Below are positions 33,960 to 44,100 of a stretch of 64,000 nt of DNA, one piece after another. The first letter of the stretch is position 1; each line of letters begins with the position of its first letter. Origin of the DNA: Candidatus Poribacteria bacterium (GTDB lineage Bacteria > Poribacteria > WGA-4E > WGA-3G); the NCBI GenBank assembly GCA_026706025.1, contig JAPOZO010000049.1, positions 1 through 64,000 of the forward strand, written 5' to 3'. The position numbers and the translations under genes are program-made. Below the pieces are notes generated by a model that ran no database searches, was not told the DNA's origin, and was given only the letters and a program-made list of their open reading frames with translations.

Positions 33960-36359
33960 ATGTTTGAACAAATAATGAAGTATCCCATTGACGTTTTTCG
34001 AGAGGGAGATTTCTCGTTTGGGGTACCGCTACCAGGGCTTCTAATTGCCGTTCTACTTATCGCGCTTGTTGCCGCTACTATTTGGGCATATCGGAGTACA
34101 CAAGGACGTATCAGACGCGGGTTCCGCGGGTTTCTTATCTTTCTTCGCGCCATCGTGCTCTGTCTAATCGCCTTTTGTCTACTCAAACCGTTTCTAACAA
34201 TTTACCAGTCAAACCCTGATGATTCCTACCTATTGGTAATGGTTGATCGTTCCAAGAGTATGCAGATTACCGACGCTACCGATTCAGCACCACGCCTGCA
34301 TCGGGTCAACGATCTACTCTTTGCCGAGAATGAAGGACTCCTTGAAAAACTGAACGCCAAATTCAAAGTACGCCTTTTTGCATTTGACACTACAGCAAAA
34401 CGTATTCCTGACGGAGCATTGACGAGCGCGAACGGAGAAAGCACAGACATTCCCCAAGCATTAAACGAAGCACTTGATGACCTACAAGGAATCCCTCTCT
34501 CTGGTGCCGTCCTTTTAACCGATGGCGTAGATAGAAGTGGCACTGACATCACCAAGTTTGCGATGCAAATTCGAGAGCGAAAACTGCCTATCCACACTAT
34601 CGGTGTCGGGGCAGAAGAAGGCAATCCAGACCTTGAGATCGTCAAATTGGATGTGCCCCGCACCGCAGAAGAAGATTTTCCCGTCGAAATATGGGCTACC
34701 GTAAAACGGAAGGGATTTAGCGGCAAAAAGGTTAATCTCCAATTAACAAGCGAGGGACGAATACTGAAAACAGAATCCGTTGACTTAGACGAAGGGCCCT
34801 CTTGGATACCGCAAATCGGTGGAACAGACGCTGCTTCGGACGAAAAAACAAAACGCGTGGGGCTTAAGTTTACACCGCGCCAAGCCGGAACCCAAAAATT
34901 TGAGGTGCATGCAGCCTTGGGAGAAACGGAAGCGGTACCACAGAACAACACAAAAACATTTTTACTAAAGGTTGCCCCGACCAAACGTGTGAAAATCCTG
35001 TTTGTCGATGGTAAGCCGCGCGCTGAATTTGGGTTCATAAAACGGACGCTGAAAAAGGATCCCAACGTCCAATTAACCGACCGGATCTTGACAAAACTCT
35101 CAGCTGATGGCAGCAGAAATTATCTCGGCACTCGCACCACAACATCGCACGATTTTGATTTTTATCCAGATGATAAAGAGACACTTTTCGACTTTGATGC
35201 TATCATCTTAGGCAACGTGGATGCCTCCCAATTTACACCCGCGCAACTTGAAAATACACTTGAGTTTGTACGCACCCGCGGCGGTGGATTGCTAATGTTA
35301 GGCGGTTCAAGCTCTTTGGGAAACCACGAACTCGCTGGATCCTATATCAATACACCTATCGCACAGTGCATCCCCGTAGAAATAGAACTCGGATCCCCGC
35401 CAGCACTAACAACACCAAGACGACGGACCAGATTAACCACAGGTTCACGGTTCTCTGCGAAAAACGAAGGATATAAATTGCAACTGACACCAGACGGGAA
35501 AGTCGAAAATTTGATGGCGTTGGCGGATACCCCTACCGAAAATATGGAACGTTGGGCGAATCTCAAACCGCTTGTAGGCTATAGTAAAGTCAAACGTGCC
35601 AAGGCAGGTGCGCTCGTTTTGGCGGAACATCCAACTGACCGGAATGAATTTGGAAATCGAATTCTCATCGCAACCCATAATTACAACGCCGGACGCGTGA
35701 TGGTTTTTACGCCACATACTTCATGGCGATGGCAAATGCTCAAAGACTCCCCTGAAGATGATAGCCATGAACGCTTCTGGAGACAGACCGCCAGATGGTT
35801 GACAACCGCACCAAAAGAACACATTAAACTTGATATCGCAAAAACAGCCTACACATTGAAAGAACCTGTCGTGATTGAGGTTACCGCTACCGATAAACAA
35901 TTCCAACTGACTAACAACGCAAAAATTCGAGCTATTGTTGTTGACGAAGCAGGCAAGCGCAAAGAATTAAAACTTGAGCAGGTCCTTGGTAGAGATGGAC
36001 TTTACACAGCACGCTTTATTCCGAATCAATACGGTGAATACACTGTCACTGCTACCGGTACCCTTGCTGGTGAAAACCTCGGTGAACAACAGACCCTTTT
36101 TGAGGTAAAAGCATCTTACGCCGAATTTAGTAATGCTGAACTCAACATTGCGCTCCTCAAAACGCTTGCTGAAGGGAGTGGTGGGAAGTACTATGCGACG
36201 GAGGAGGCAGCCCAACTCGTGAATCAGATTCCACTCGTCGAAAGCGCAACCTCAAAAATTACGGATGTTGACATCTGGAATATCCCGCTTATTTTTGGTG
36301 CTGTGATCGCACTCCTCGGATTTGAATGGTTCTTAAGAAAACGGAGCGGTTTGGTATAA
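33960..36359 (+). CDS. VWA and glutamine-amidotransferase-like domain membrane protein
   Basis: This 799-aa protein has two N-terminal transmembrane helices (LLIAVLLIALVAATIWA, FLRAIVLCLIAFCLL). A von Willebrand factor A domain follows, with the MIDAS motif DRSKS and LLTDGVDRSG. A class I glutamine amidotransferase-like domain (FDAIILGNVDASQFTPAQLENTLEFVRTRG, GGSSS) and C-terminal Ig-like sections lead to a last helix (PLIFGAVIALLGFEWFL). Proteins of this layout cluster with MoxR ATPases and DUF58 proteins. The MoxR gene at 38467 is 2 kb downstream, so a MoxR/VWA chaperone-like or cell-envelope system is plausible. AGGAGG lies upstream of the ATG. Confidence 0.82.
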   Translation: MFEQIMKYPIDVFREGDFSFGVPLPGLLIAVLLIALVAATIWAYRSTQGRIRRGFRGFLIFLRAIVLCLIAFCLLKPFLTIYQSNPDDSYLLVMVDRSKSMQITDATDSAPRLHRVNDLLFAENEGLLEKLNAKFKVRLFAFDTTAKRIPDGALTSANGESTDIPQALNEALDDLQGIPLSGAVLLTDGVDRSGTDITKFAMQIRERKLPIHTIGVGAEEGNPDLEIVKLDVPRTAEEDFPVEIWATVKRKGFSGKKVNLQLTSEGRILKTESVDLDEGPSWIPQIGGTDAASDEKTKRVGLKFTPRQAGTQKFEVHAALGETEAVPQNNTKTFLLKVAPTKRVKILFVDGKPRAEFGFIKRTLKKDPNVQLTDRILTKLSADGSRNYLGTRTTTSHDFDFYPDDKETLFDFDAIILGNVDASQFTPAQLENTLEFVRTRGGGLLMLGGSSSLGNHELAGSYINTPIAQCIPVEIELGSPPALTTPRRRTRLTTGSRFSAKNEGYKLQLTPDGKVENLMALADTPTENMERWANLKPLVGYSKVKRAKAGALVLAEHPTDRNEFGNRILIATHNYNAGRVMVFTPHTSWRWQMLKDSPEDDSHERFWRQTARWLTTAPKEHIKLDIAKTAYTLKEPVVIEVTATDKQFQLTNNAKIRAIVVDEAGKRKELKLEQVLGRDGLYTARFIPNQYGEYTVTATGTLAGENLGEQQTLFEVKASYAEFSNAELNIALLKTLAEGSGGKYYATEEAAQLVNQIPLVESATSKITDVDIWNIPLIFGAVIALLGFEWFLRKRSGLV

Positions 36360-36382
36360 AACATCAAAAAAGGAATGAAAGC

Positions 36383-36949
36383 ATGACACAACAAGAACTT
36401 CACGAAATCACGCAGGGCATTCGTTCACCGGAACAGGTCTCCATGACGTTGGCAGAATTTCTTGAGAACGATATAGACGGATATGAATACGTTAAAGGAG
36501 AATTAGTGCCGATGTCCCCACCAACGAGGATACATAGTAAGATTAGTGTTAACGTTATCCGGTATTTGGATCAGCATGTGCGTGAGAATCAGTTAGGGGA
36601 GGTCCATGTAGAGGCAACTTTTCAGGTGGGTGCACGCGGGCTGAAGCCAGATGTTGCGTTTGTGTCAACTTCCGGGTTGGATGGAGACGAAAACACAGGT
36701 TTCCTGATACCGCCCGATTTGGCGATTGAGGTGGTTTCACCGACAGACGTTCAGTGGCGTGTTGTAGACAAAGCGTTTGCCTATCTGAACGCCGGAACCC
36801 GCCTTGTCTGGGTTCTGGATCCGCGTTCTAAAACGGTGACGGTCTATCGCTCTGAAAACGACATGGCACTGCTCATGCGCGAAGACACACTCACCGGTGA
36901 GGGTGTCGTGCCGGGGTTTACCTGTCAAGTTTCTCAACTCTTTGAATAA
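36383..36949 (+). CDS. Uma2 family putative endonuclease (DUF820)
   Basis: This 188-aa protein matches the Uma2/DUF820 family of PD-(D/E)XK-like proteins. It shows MTLAEFLENDIDGYEYVKGELVPMSPPTRIHSKI, GLKPDVAFVS (the acidic PDVAF motif), PPDLAIEVVSPTD (the E-V-SP catalytic strand) and YLNAGTRLVWVLDPRSKTVTVY. The activity of these proteins is largely unproven. The family is expanded in cyanobacteria and some symbionts. The start at 36383 follows AAAGGAATGAAAGC; it begins just after the VWA gene and ends 23 bp before the sulfatase gene. Confidence 0.85.
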   Translation: MTQQELHEITQGIRSPEQVSMTLAEFLENDIDGYEYVKGELVPMSPPTRIHSKISVNVIRYLDQHVRENQLGEVHVEATFQVGARGLKPDVAFVSTSGLDGDENTGFLIPPDLAIEVVSPTDVQWRVVDKAFAYLNAGTRLVWVLDPRSKTVTVYRSENDMALLMREDTLTGEGVVPGFTCQVSQLFE

Positions 36950-36972
36950 TTGTGCCCTAAATAAGGAAAACC

Positions 36973-38331
36973 ATGAACAATTCTTACAAAAACGTGATGT
37001 TTGTCATCGCTGACGATTGGAGCCGTATCGCAAAGTGCTACGGAAATGACGTTATCCGAACACCAAACATTGATGCATTTGCGGAACGCGGTGTCGTGTT
37101 CGACCATGCATTCTGTACAAGTCCCTCGTGCGCCGTGAGCCGTGCATGTATTCTCACCGGCCAACATAGCCACACACATGGACAATACGGACACTGCCAC
37201 GGAATACACGGATTTCGCACGCATGAATATATGCAATCCGTCCCAAAGATCCTGAAAACACACGGATTCGCTACGGCATGTATCGGAAAGAAACACGTAG
37301 AACCAGAGAGCGTTTACCCCTTCGATTTTGAACCAAAAGTTAACGCCCGAAGCCCTGCGGACATGGCAACAAAGGTCACACAATTTCTCAACGAGAATAC
37401 AGATACGCCTTTCTATCTCCATATCGGCAGTACGCATCCGCACCGCGCAGGCAAAGGATTCGGAAACGATCAGACACCCGCAGGTATTGAACCCAGTTCC
37501 TATACACCCGATGAGATCATTGTCCCAAATTTCTTGCCAGACGTACCGGCTGTCCGTGAAGACCTCGCAGACTATTACGAAAGCGTCTCGCGATGGGATG
37601 CTGTCGTAGGTGCAGTTTTAGATGCACTTGATGCTTCTGGCCGTGCAGACGAAACCCTCGTTTTTGTAACAACCGATCACGCGATGCCATTTCCCGGTGC
37701 GAAGGCATCAAGCTTCGATAGTGGACACCACTGCCCACTGCTGATTTCCAGTCCTACGCAACAGAAACGCGACTTCCACAATCAAGCACTCGTCAACTGG
37801 GTAGATTTCTGCCCGACGATGTTAGATTGGTGTGGTGTTACGCACCCCGATGGAGAAAACGCACTTCCGGGTAGGTCAATTCTCCCTATTCTTGAAGATG
37901 ACAGCGCACAACCGGGCAACGGTGAATGGGAAGAAACCTACTTCTCACACTGTTTTCACGAAGTGACGAACTACTACCCGTATCGCGTCTTACGCGGCAG
38001 ACGGTATAAATACGTCCGTAATCTGGCGTACCAACTGGAGACACCACTCCCAAGTGATCTGTTCCGCTCGATTTCATGGACAGCTGTACGTGATGACAAT
38101 GTCCAGCAACTCGGAGAACGCCAGCGTACTGATTTTCTACAACAGAGCCGCGAGGCGTTGTTTGATATCCAGAACGATCCCGCAGAGTCGCGGAACCTCA
38201 TTGATGTACCAGCGTTACAAGACATCGCCAACGAGATGCGCCGAAAAGTCATCGAATTTAGGCAGAAAACTGAGGATCCGTGGCTTGAGCAATCCTTCCA
38301 AGAAGGCGAAACACAACCGTTTTTCACCTAA
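36973..38331 (+). CDS. Sulfatase family protein
   Basis: Alkaline-phosphatase-superfamily sulfatase, 452 aa, no signal peptide, so probably cytoplasmic. VMFVIADDWSRIA gives the metal-binding Asp pair. The formylglycine site reads CTSPSCAVSRACILTG with Cys53, where the common motif is C-x-P/A-x-R; here the third position is Val. GKKHVEP, HIGSTHPHR and VFVTTDHAMPFPGAK (the later metal ligands) follow. Post-translational conversion of Cys53 by FGE or a radical SAM enzyme would be required; an FGE-like protein at 46334 lacks the usual active cysteines. The substrate is probably a sulfated glycan or small ester. Confidence 0.88.
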   Translation: MNNSYKNVMFVIADDWSRIAKCYGNDVIRTPNIDAFAERGVVFDHAFCTSPSCAVSRACILTGQHSHTHGQYGHCHGIHGFRTHEYMQSVPKILKTHGFATACIGKKHVEPESVYPFDFEPKVNARSPADMATKVTQFLNENTDTPFYLHIGSTHPHRAGKGFGNDQTPAGIEPSSYTPDEIIVPNFLPDVPAVREDLADYYESVSRWDAVVGAVLDALDASGRADETLVFVTTDHAMPFPGAKASSFDSGHHCPLLISSPTQQKRDFHNQALVNWVDFCPTMLDWCGVTHPDGENALPGRSILPILEDDSAQPGNGEWEETYFSHCFHEVTNYYPYRVLRGRRYKYVRNLAYQLETPLPSDLFRSISWTAVRDDNVQQLGERQRTDFLQQSREALFDIQNDPAESRNLIDVPALQDIANEMRRKVIEFRQKTEDPWLEQSFQEGETQPFFT

Positions 38332-38464
38332 TAGCCGTCAGCCATCAGCCATCGGCTGTCAGAGGGAATGATTGTCAGTCGTCGGTGTGTAACCTCGCTT
38401 CTCACGTGGATACCACAAAACTCTCTTGCTGAAGGCTGATAGCCGACAGCCGATAGCCATTAAC
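38332..38464. repeat. AGCCATCAGCC/GCTGATAGCC repeat tract
   Basis: The gap between the sulfatase and MoxR genes is flanked by tracts of AGCCGTCAGCCATCAGCC (38334-38361) and GCTGATAGCCGACAGCCG (38436-38458) that are partly complementary. They belong to a dispersed low-complexity family also at about 9841 and 47361. No gene is seen. Confidence 0.55.
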
Positions 38465-38466
38465 AC

Positions 38467-39459
38467 ATGCAAAACTACGACTTAGAAGCAATGAACGCCC
38501 GCATCCAAGCCGATAGCGGGTTAGTTCAGCAGATACTCACAGAAACAGGGAAAATTATCGTCGGGCAAACCGCGTTATTAGAGGGACTAATTATCGGGCT
38601 GCTTTGTAACGGGCACATTCTACTCGAAGGCGTACCCGGACTCGCCAAGACAACCGCTGTCAGCGCACTTGCGCAGACCATTGACGCTTCCTTCAATCGT
38701 CTTCAGTTTACTCCTGATCTACTGCCAGCAGACCTCGTCGGCACACTCATCTACGATCAGCAGAAAGGCGATTTTTACACGAAAAAGGGACCCATTTTCG
38801 CCAACGTTATCCTCGCAGATGAGATCAACCGCGCACCCGCTAAAGTGCAAAGCGCGCTCCTTGAAGCGATGCAAGAACGGCAGGTAACGATTGGTGGTAC
38901 GACGTATCCACTTGATGACCCGTTTCTCGTTTTGGCAACCCAAAATCCGATTGAGCATGAAGGCACCTATCCACTACCAGAAGCACAAGTGGACAGATTT
39001 ATGCTAAAGATTAAAGTTGATTACCCCTCACATTCAGAGGAATTACAAATCCTTCGCCGGATGACAACTGAAGAAATCGCTACAATTCAACCGGTGATTT
39101 CTCCGGAAGATATTATTAGGTTCCGAGAGGTTGTCCGAAACATCTATATGGCGGAACAATTGGAGAATTATATCGTCGATTTGGTGTGCGCAACGCGCGC
39201 CCCAGAAGCGTATCAGTTAGACGAACTCAGGACACTCATTGAATACGGTGCCTCGCCACGCGCGACGATCTTTCTCGCCTTTGCGGCAAGAGCAAGAGCG
39301 TTCCTTTCCGAGCGCGGTTATGTCACGCCAGAAGATATTCACGCCGTCGGTATGGATGTACTAAGGCATCGAGTCATCATCAGTTATGAGGCGGAGGCGG
39401 ATGGACGTGATGTTGAAAGTATTATCACACAGGTGTTCGCAAAACTTGAGGTGCCATAA
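38467..39459 (+). CDS. MoxR-type AAA+ ATPase
   Basis: Cytoplasmic AAA+ chaperone of the MoxR family, 330 aa. Walker A (LLEGVPGLAKT), Walker B (VILADEINRAPAKVQSALLEAM), sensor 1 (LATQNPIEHEGTYPLPEAQVDRF) and the C-terminal ASPRATIFLAFAARARAF motif with sensor 2 are present. MoxR proteins help assemble or metallate complexes and usually precede DUF58 and VWA genes. Here the VWA gene is upstream and no DUF58 gene is seen. The annotated start has no strong ribosome binding site. The stop lies 4 bp from the stop of the convergent argG. Confidence 0.93.
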   Translation: MQNYDLEAMNARIQADSGLVQQILTETGKIIVGQTALLEGLIIGLLCNGHILLEGVPGLAKTTAVSALAQTIDASFNRLQFTPDLLPADLVGTLIYDQQKGDFYTKKGPIFANVILADEINRAPAKVQSALLEAMQERQVTIGGTTYPLDDPFLVLATQNPIEHEGTYPLPEAQVDRFMLKIKVDYPSHSEELQILRRMTTEEIATIQPVISPEDIIRFREVVRNIYMAEQLENYIVDLVCATRAPEAYQLDELRTLIEYGASPRATIFLAFAARARAFLSERGYVTPEDIHAVGMDVLRHRVIISYEAEADGRDVESIITQVFAKLEVP

Positions 39460-39463
39460 ACGT

Positions 39464-40708
39464 CTACTCCTGCGTCTGTCCAGCAACAGCCGATGCCCGC
39501 GCGCCTACACCCAACACTGCTAAAAACCCTTCCGAATCTGCATGATCAAAGTCACCGATATCTTCCATAGAGGCTGTCTCCTCGGAATAGAGTGAATGCG
39601 GTGCGCCCCCTGCAGCATAGAATGCGACATTTCCCTTGTAGAGCGCCACTGTGATAGTCCCACTCGCCAAGTCAGTCAGCGGTTGAATCGAAGATAGCAA
39701 TGCCTGCGTCGCAGCATCAAACCAGTAACCTTGATAAATCTGTTCAGCGATTGTCGGTGCAACGTTATCGAAGTGTCGGCGCGCACGTCTGTCTAAAATC
39801 AGCTGGAGCAGATACTCATAACACTTTCCAAGCAATTCCATCCCTGGCGATTCGTAAACGCCGCGGCTCTTAATTCCAACAAACCGATTTTCAACGGTAT
39901 GAATACCGATACCAACCCCATTTCGTCCACCGATACGATTCGCCTCTGTCAGACTCTGAAGTGCTGTGACAGGGCTTCCGTTGACTTCAACAGGTGTCCC
40001 ACGCGCAAAGGTAACTGTAAAGTGCTCGACATCATCAGGGGCATCTTTCGGATGGACTCCCATACCCGGACTGATAAAACCTGCCGGAGTCTTCAGCGAT
40101 TCGAGCTGCCCGGCTTCATGCGTAAGTCCGAGGAGGTTGGCGTCGGTTGAGTAGGGCTTCTCGTGTGTCGCAGTAATCGGTAGGTTGTGTGCTTGGCAGA
40201 AGTCTATCATCTCTTTTCTACCGCCGAACTTTTTCAGGAATTCAGCATCTCGCCACGGGGCATAAACCTCGAAATGCGGATTAAGCATATTCGTAGCGAG
40301 TTGAAACCGAACCTGATCGTTGCCTCTACCCGTTGCGCCGTGCGTTAAGATAGAAACACCGCGTTTCTCCATCTCCGGCAGCAGTGCTTTCACTGTGACA
40401 TGTCGCGCGATACCTGTCGTATTCCAGTAACCACCTTCATACATTGCTTGGCACTGGATAAGACGGATACCATCTTCCGCAAGGGCATCTTTCGCGTCTA
40501 TAATAACAGCCTCTTCAGCACCACACGCCAACATTCGTTCCTTGATTTCAGAAACGTCTCGTTCGTCAGGTTGTCCGAGGTCAGCCGTAAAGCAGACAAC
40601 GTTGACTCCGTTATCAACCAACCATTTGGTGATGGTGCAACTATCCAAGCCACCCGAAACAGCAGCTCCAACTGTTTTCCCTTTCAATATATCAATATTC
40701 AAAAGCAA
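39464..40708 (-). CDS. argG: Argininosuccinate synthase
   Basis: Joins citrulline and aspartate to give argininosuccinate, using ATP, in arginine synthesis. The 414-aa protein has the PP-loop GAAVSGGLDSCTITKWL, the FTADLGQPDERDV block, LTHGATGRGNDQVRF, and KPYSTDANLLGLTHEAGQLE. These match the ArgG family along the full length. No other arginine gene is in the window. It is transcribed alone on the minus strand, tail to tail with the MoxR gene. Confidence 0.93.
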   Translation of the reverse strand: MLLNIDILKGKTVGAAVSGGLDSCTITKWLVDNGVNVVCFTADLGQPDERDVSEIKERMLACGAEEAVIIDAKDALAEDGIRLIQCQAMYEGGYWNTTGIARHVTVKALLPEMEKRGVSILTHGATGRGNDQVRFQLATNMLNPHFEVYAPWRDAEFLKKFGGRKEMIDFCQAHNLPITATHEKPYSTDANLLGLTHEAGQLESLKTPAGFISPGMGVHPKDAPDDVEHFTVTFARGTPVEVNGSPVTALQSLTEANRIGGRNGVGIGIHTVENRFVGIKSRGVYESPGMELLGKCYEYLLQLILDRRARRHFDNVAPTIAEQIYQGYWFDAATQALLSSIQPLTDLASGTITVALYKGNVAFYAAGGAPHSLYSEETASMEDIGDFDHADSEGFLAVLGVGARASAVAGQTQE

Positions 40709-40782
40709 ACTCCAAGATATTGTATTTTAAGTTATACCATTCCTAATTGAATACCTTTCAATGTACATGTAGCATGAGGCAC

Positions 40783-40825
40783 GTCGCATCTGGGGTGTTT
40801 CTTCAAGTACACCGCAAAACTGTTA
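40783..40825. repeat. Degenerate reversed copy of the cloverleaf repeat
   Basis: Read on the minus strand, this contains AGTTTTGCGGTGTACTTG and CCCCAGATGCGACGTGC, the two inner-hairpin blocks of the repeat at 25519-25573, with a small insertion between. The outer stem is decayed. It is part of the 458-bp argG/41167 intergenic region; the remainder is AT-rich and holds the promoter at 40958. Confidence 0.45.
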
Positions 40826-40957
40826 GTTTGTGCAACCGCGACCGTTTCAGAAAAGTTGGGCATGCAATATCTACTTCGAGAAATAGTATTATGTCGGAAT
40901 TATATCACTTTTTTCAGGAGCTTGCAAACCAATATTGAAATATTCAACAAAGATATA

Positions 40958-40986
40958 TTGATAATTTATCTCGTTTATAGTATGAT
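40958..40986 (+). promoter_or_regulatory. Sigma70-type promoter of the 1006-aa protein gene
   Basis: TTGATA (40958-40963), 17-bp spacer, TATGAT (40981-40986). The implied leader is about 170 nt long and contains a possible hairpin at about 41041-41071 (GAAGG...CCTTC with inner GAG/CTC). A long leader suggests post-transcriptional control. Confidence 0.5.
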
Positions 40987-41166
40987 ATTTTTAATAGTGT
41001 GACGGCACTTGCCTATCTGGAGCAACCAATCTGAGAGCGGAAGGTAGCGAGACTTTTCTCACCGTCCTTCACAAATGGCGTTAGGTTCGCAATCTCCACA
41101 CGACGCTTTCAAGCCGTTCTTTAAGGTTCGTAAAGACCCAAAGCACGTATATTTTGGAGATTTCTC

Positions 41167-44100
41167 ATGGAATCTGTGAAAGATATTATCCAACAGTGCC
41201 ATGAACGGCGACAAAAGGAGCTGCAGCAGCGGGAAACCATTGTCTCCCCCACGTTGCACGGTGAGTACCCTTACCACTATATTGTTTATTGTGCGCGTCA
41301 GCATCCGTTGCTTTTGCATGACCTTGAACAGGCAGCTATCTCGTTTACGCCGATCGGACAGGCTCCCTTTGATCAGGGGCCAGCGTATCGTGGTGGTACG
41401 CGTCTCTTAAGACGACAAGGCACACTCAACTGGAGCTCGAGACGATGGTTCTCGTCGTGGGGGATTCAGGTCTATACAGGAACGCCATCCGCCCGCGAGG
41501 GTGCTAACTGGCACGACATCGAGTTTACTTACAGAGCGATCCAAGACGCCCCTGATGCCGTTGTTGCATGTGTGGACGCACTCGTCAATGCTGTTATGAA
41601 CCCGCTACTCACTTTACTCAAAGGTGGAGGCTTGCGGTTTTCGTGTCGAGTACCGGACTATCTCCATCCGAACACAACGGACGCAAAGGAGTATATCCAT
41701 AAGCATCTACCTGACATAGACCACCGCGATCGTGATATCTACGTTAAGATTATTGGCGATAAAGGCTACACACGCTGGGATGCCCGCTACGAGATCCTTA
41801 AGGGCAGCCTATTAGACCCACCCATCATTTCTAAAGATGTGCTTTTTGCGTTTCTCGATGTTTTGCGAGAGCTGCTTCATGAACCCGCTCCAGCATCCGA
41901 ATTAGACTTAATAGATGAAGCACTCGTGGATACACAGGATTTCGACGATTTCGATGTCATAGAATCGTTAGAAACAGAACAAGTTGTGAATGAAAGTCTC
42001 CTTGCAGTGCAACGCGGTGAACTTTCTCCGATTGGAATCAAACGACCCAGACCGCTCCTTAAAAAAGTGAAACACACTGCGGTGGAAGATGAGAGGAAGT
42101 TCTCTGAACCGGAAGCCCGCATTCTTGGGATTATCACGGGTTCAATGAGCACTGAAAAGAAAAGTGAAATCGAAGCCACATTCCTTGATACCACACCTAT
42201 ATGGATCAACGCTAATACCGCACACGATGCTGAAGACGCAGAACGGTATTATGAAGAACAAGGTGTTTCAGTAGGACGTTGGAAACCGAGAAACTATCGC
42301 TGGAAACAGACGGAGTGGACACCCATTGCTGAACGGATGCAGAATCCTTTCGCGCGGGGAAACGTCTGCGAAGATGCCAAGAGATGTGATGCCTTAGCGC
42401 AGAAGGGCGGTGATCCGAATAGGAGTATCTGCCCAAGTTGTCCGGTTTATGACGCGTGTCAGGCGCGCGGGTATCTCTCTCAATTCGAGATGCTCAAGGA
42501 AAAGCAGGTCATCGTATCCAATATTCCAAACCTCTTTCTGGATCGGCGGTACGCCGGACTTGTTGATGCGTTGATTGTTTCTGATCGGATCTGTATTATA
42601 AACGATTCTGAATCCCAACTCACGAAACTCTTTTCAGAGCATCATCTGTCAACCGAAATTCTTGAAGACTGGCTCATTAATTGGAGTAGTGCAGCGTTGG
42701 GGCAATTCGCAAAAACAGTGCTGAACGCTATTCGGATTACAGACAGTCAACACGGCGATATCGCGAAGCGAATTCGCACAGTTATTCAGGCGTTTGAAGG
42801 ATTAGAAAATAGCATTGTTCAACAGATGTGTCAGATAAATTGTAGAGATAAAGCGGGGAACTGGGTTGCAGTAGATACTGATAGTGCGATCCAGCTCGAA
42901 ATTTTGGATATATCGACCTCAGAAAACATAGAGAAACTCCCAAATGTGTATCGCGACTCGAAGTGGACGCTATGGCATCAGTTGAAAACATTTTTCGCGT
43001 ATTACACCCGGGATATGGATGCGCCGATGTTTGTCGATGACGGGATTTTGCGGTTCTGGTTACCACCAAGAATTCATCAAGAGATTCAGAAACTTGTGTT
43101 CATATCACCAGCGTTCTCGGAAGATGGCTTTAAAAAAGTGTTTCCTGAAGAAACTGTTTCGGTGAGACGGGTTGAATCGCAAGAAACATCACTTTCAGGG
43201 AATAAGGTTTTTCAGCTACGGAGCGCACCGCATATTTCCTATGCAATCGCAAACTACGAGGTTAAGTGGGATGTGTTCAGCCTTTCTGAAATTGCGAGCC
43301 GCTTTTTTCGCAGTATCTATCAAGAAATGAAGCAACACCCAAATCGCAATCATGTCGTTATCTCAAGCACAAGTACGAGGGTGATGTTGAAAAATGTTTT
43401 TGATAAGATTATCAGCTACCACGATCTTATCAAAGACACCCCAGCACATCCTGAGGACTTGCGATCCACTTTTGAAGCGACTGACCTTTACTACGACCGC
43501 ATCAATGTTCTACAATCTATCTTTAAGACTGCTGATGTTGTCTGGATCGTTGGTACACCTTATTGGCCCCCAAAATTCATCTGGGAAGAAGCGAAAATTC
43601 TGTTCGGAAATCAAGTGGAACCGTTAAATTACAACCTGACAATGAATCCTTATCAATTTGAAGATGAACGGATACAGGAACTCTACGAACAGAACGCTAT
43701 CGGTGCACTGACACAGATCGTCCGTATCGCTGGATCCAATGAGGCATCAGGCAAAACGCTGGTTCTCAATACGGCTTTGCGGCTACCCTCTGTCACCGAT
43801 GCCCCAGAGACACAGTTATTCGATTGGGAAGACTTTGAGATCGCTGGCGGGTTGGATGAACTTTCAGAGACAATTCGGATACGCGAGGGATACGAGGCAG
43901 AATACGCGAATATGGACGCCTCTTGGAACCGAAAACGTGTTGAATATCTGCTTGGTGTTTCTAAGGCACAAGCGAACCGTATCTTGATGAGATTACGGGG
44001 CGGTAAAATCGAGCGGACCCCATTTCATGTGCAGATTTTCAGTCTACTTTCGGATGGAGAGAAAACAACATCTGAGATCCTCGAAGCAATTGACGGGAAT

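Noticed and set aside
40958-41166. Known riboswitch in the long leader of the orphan gene
   Set aside because: I could not match the leader to any riboswitch core by eye; only a weak hairpin is visible.
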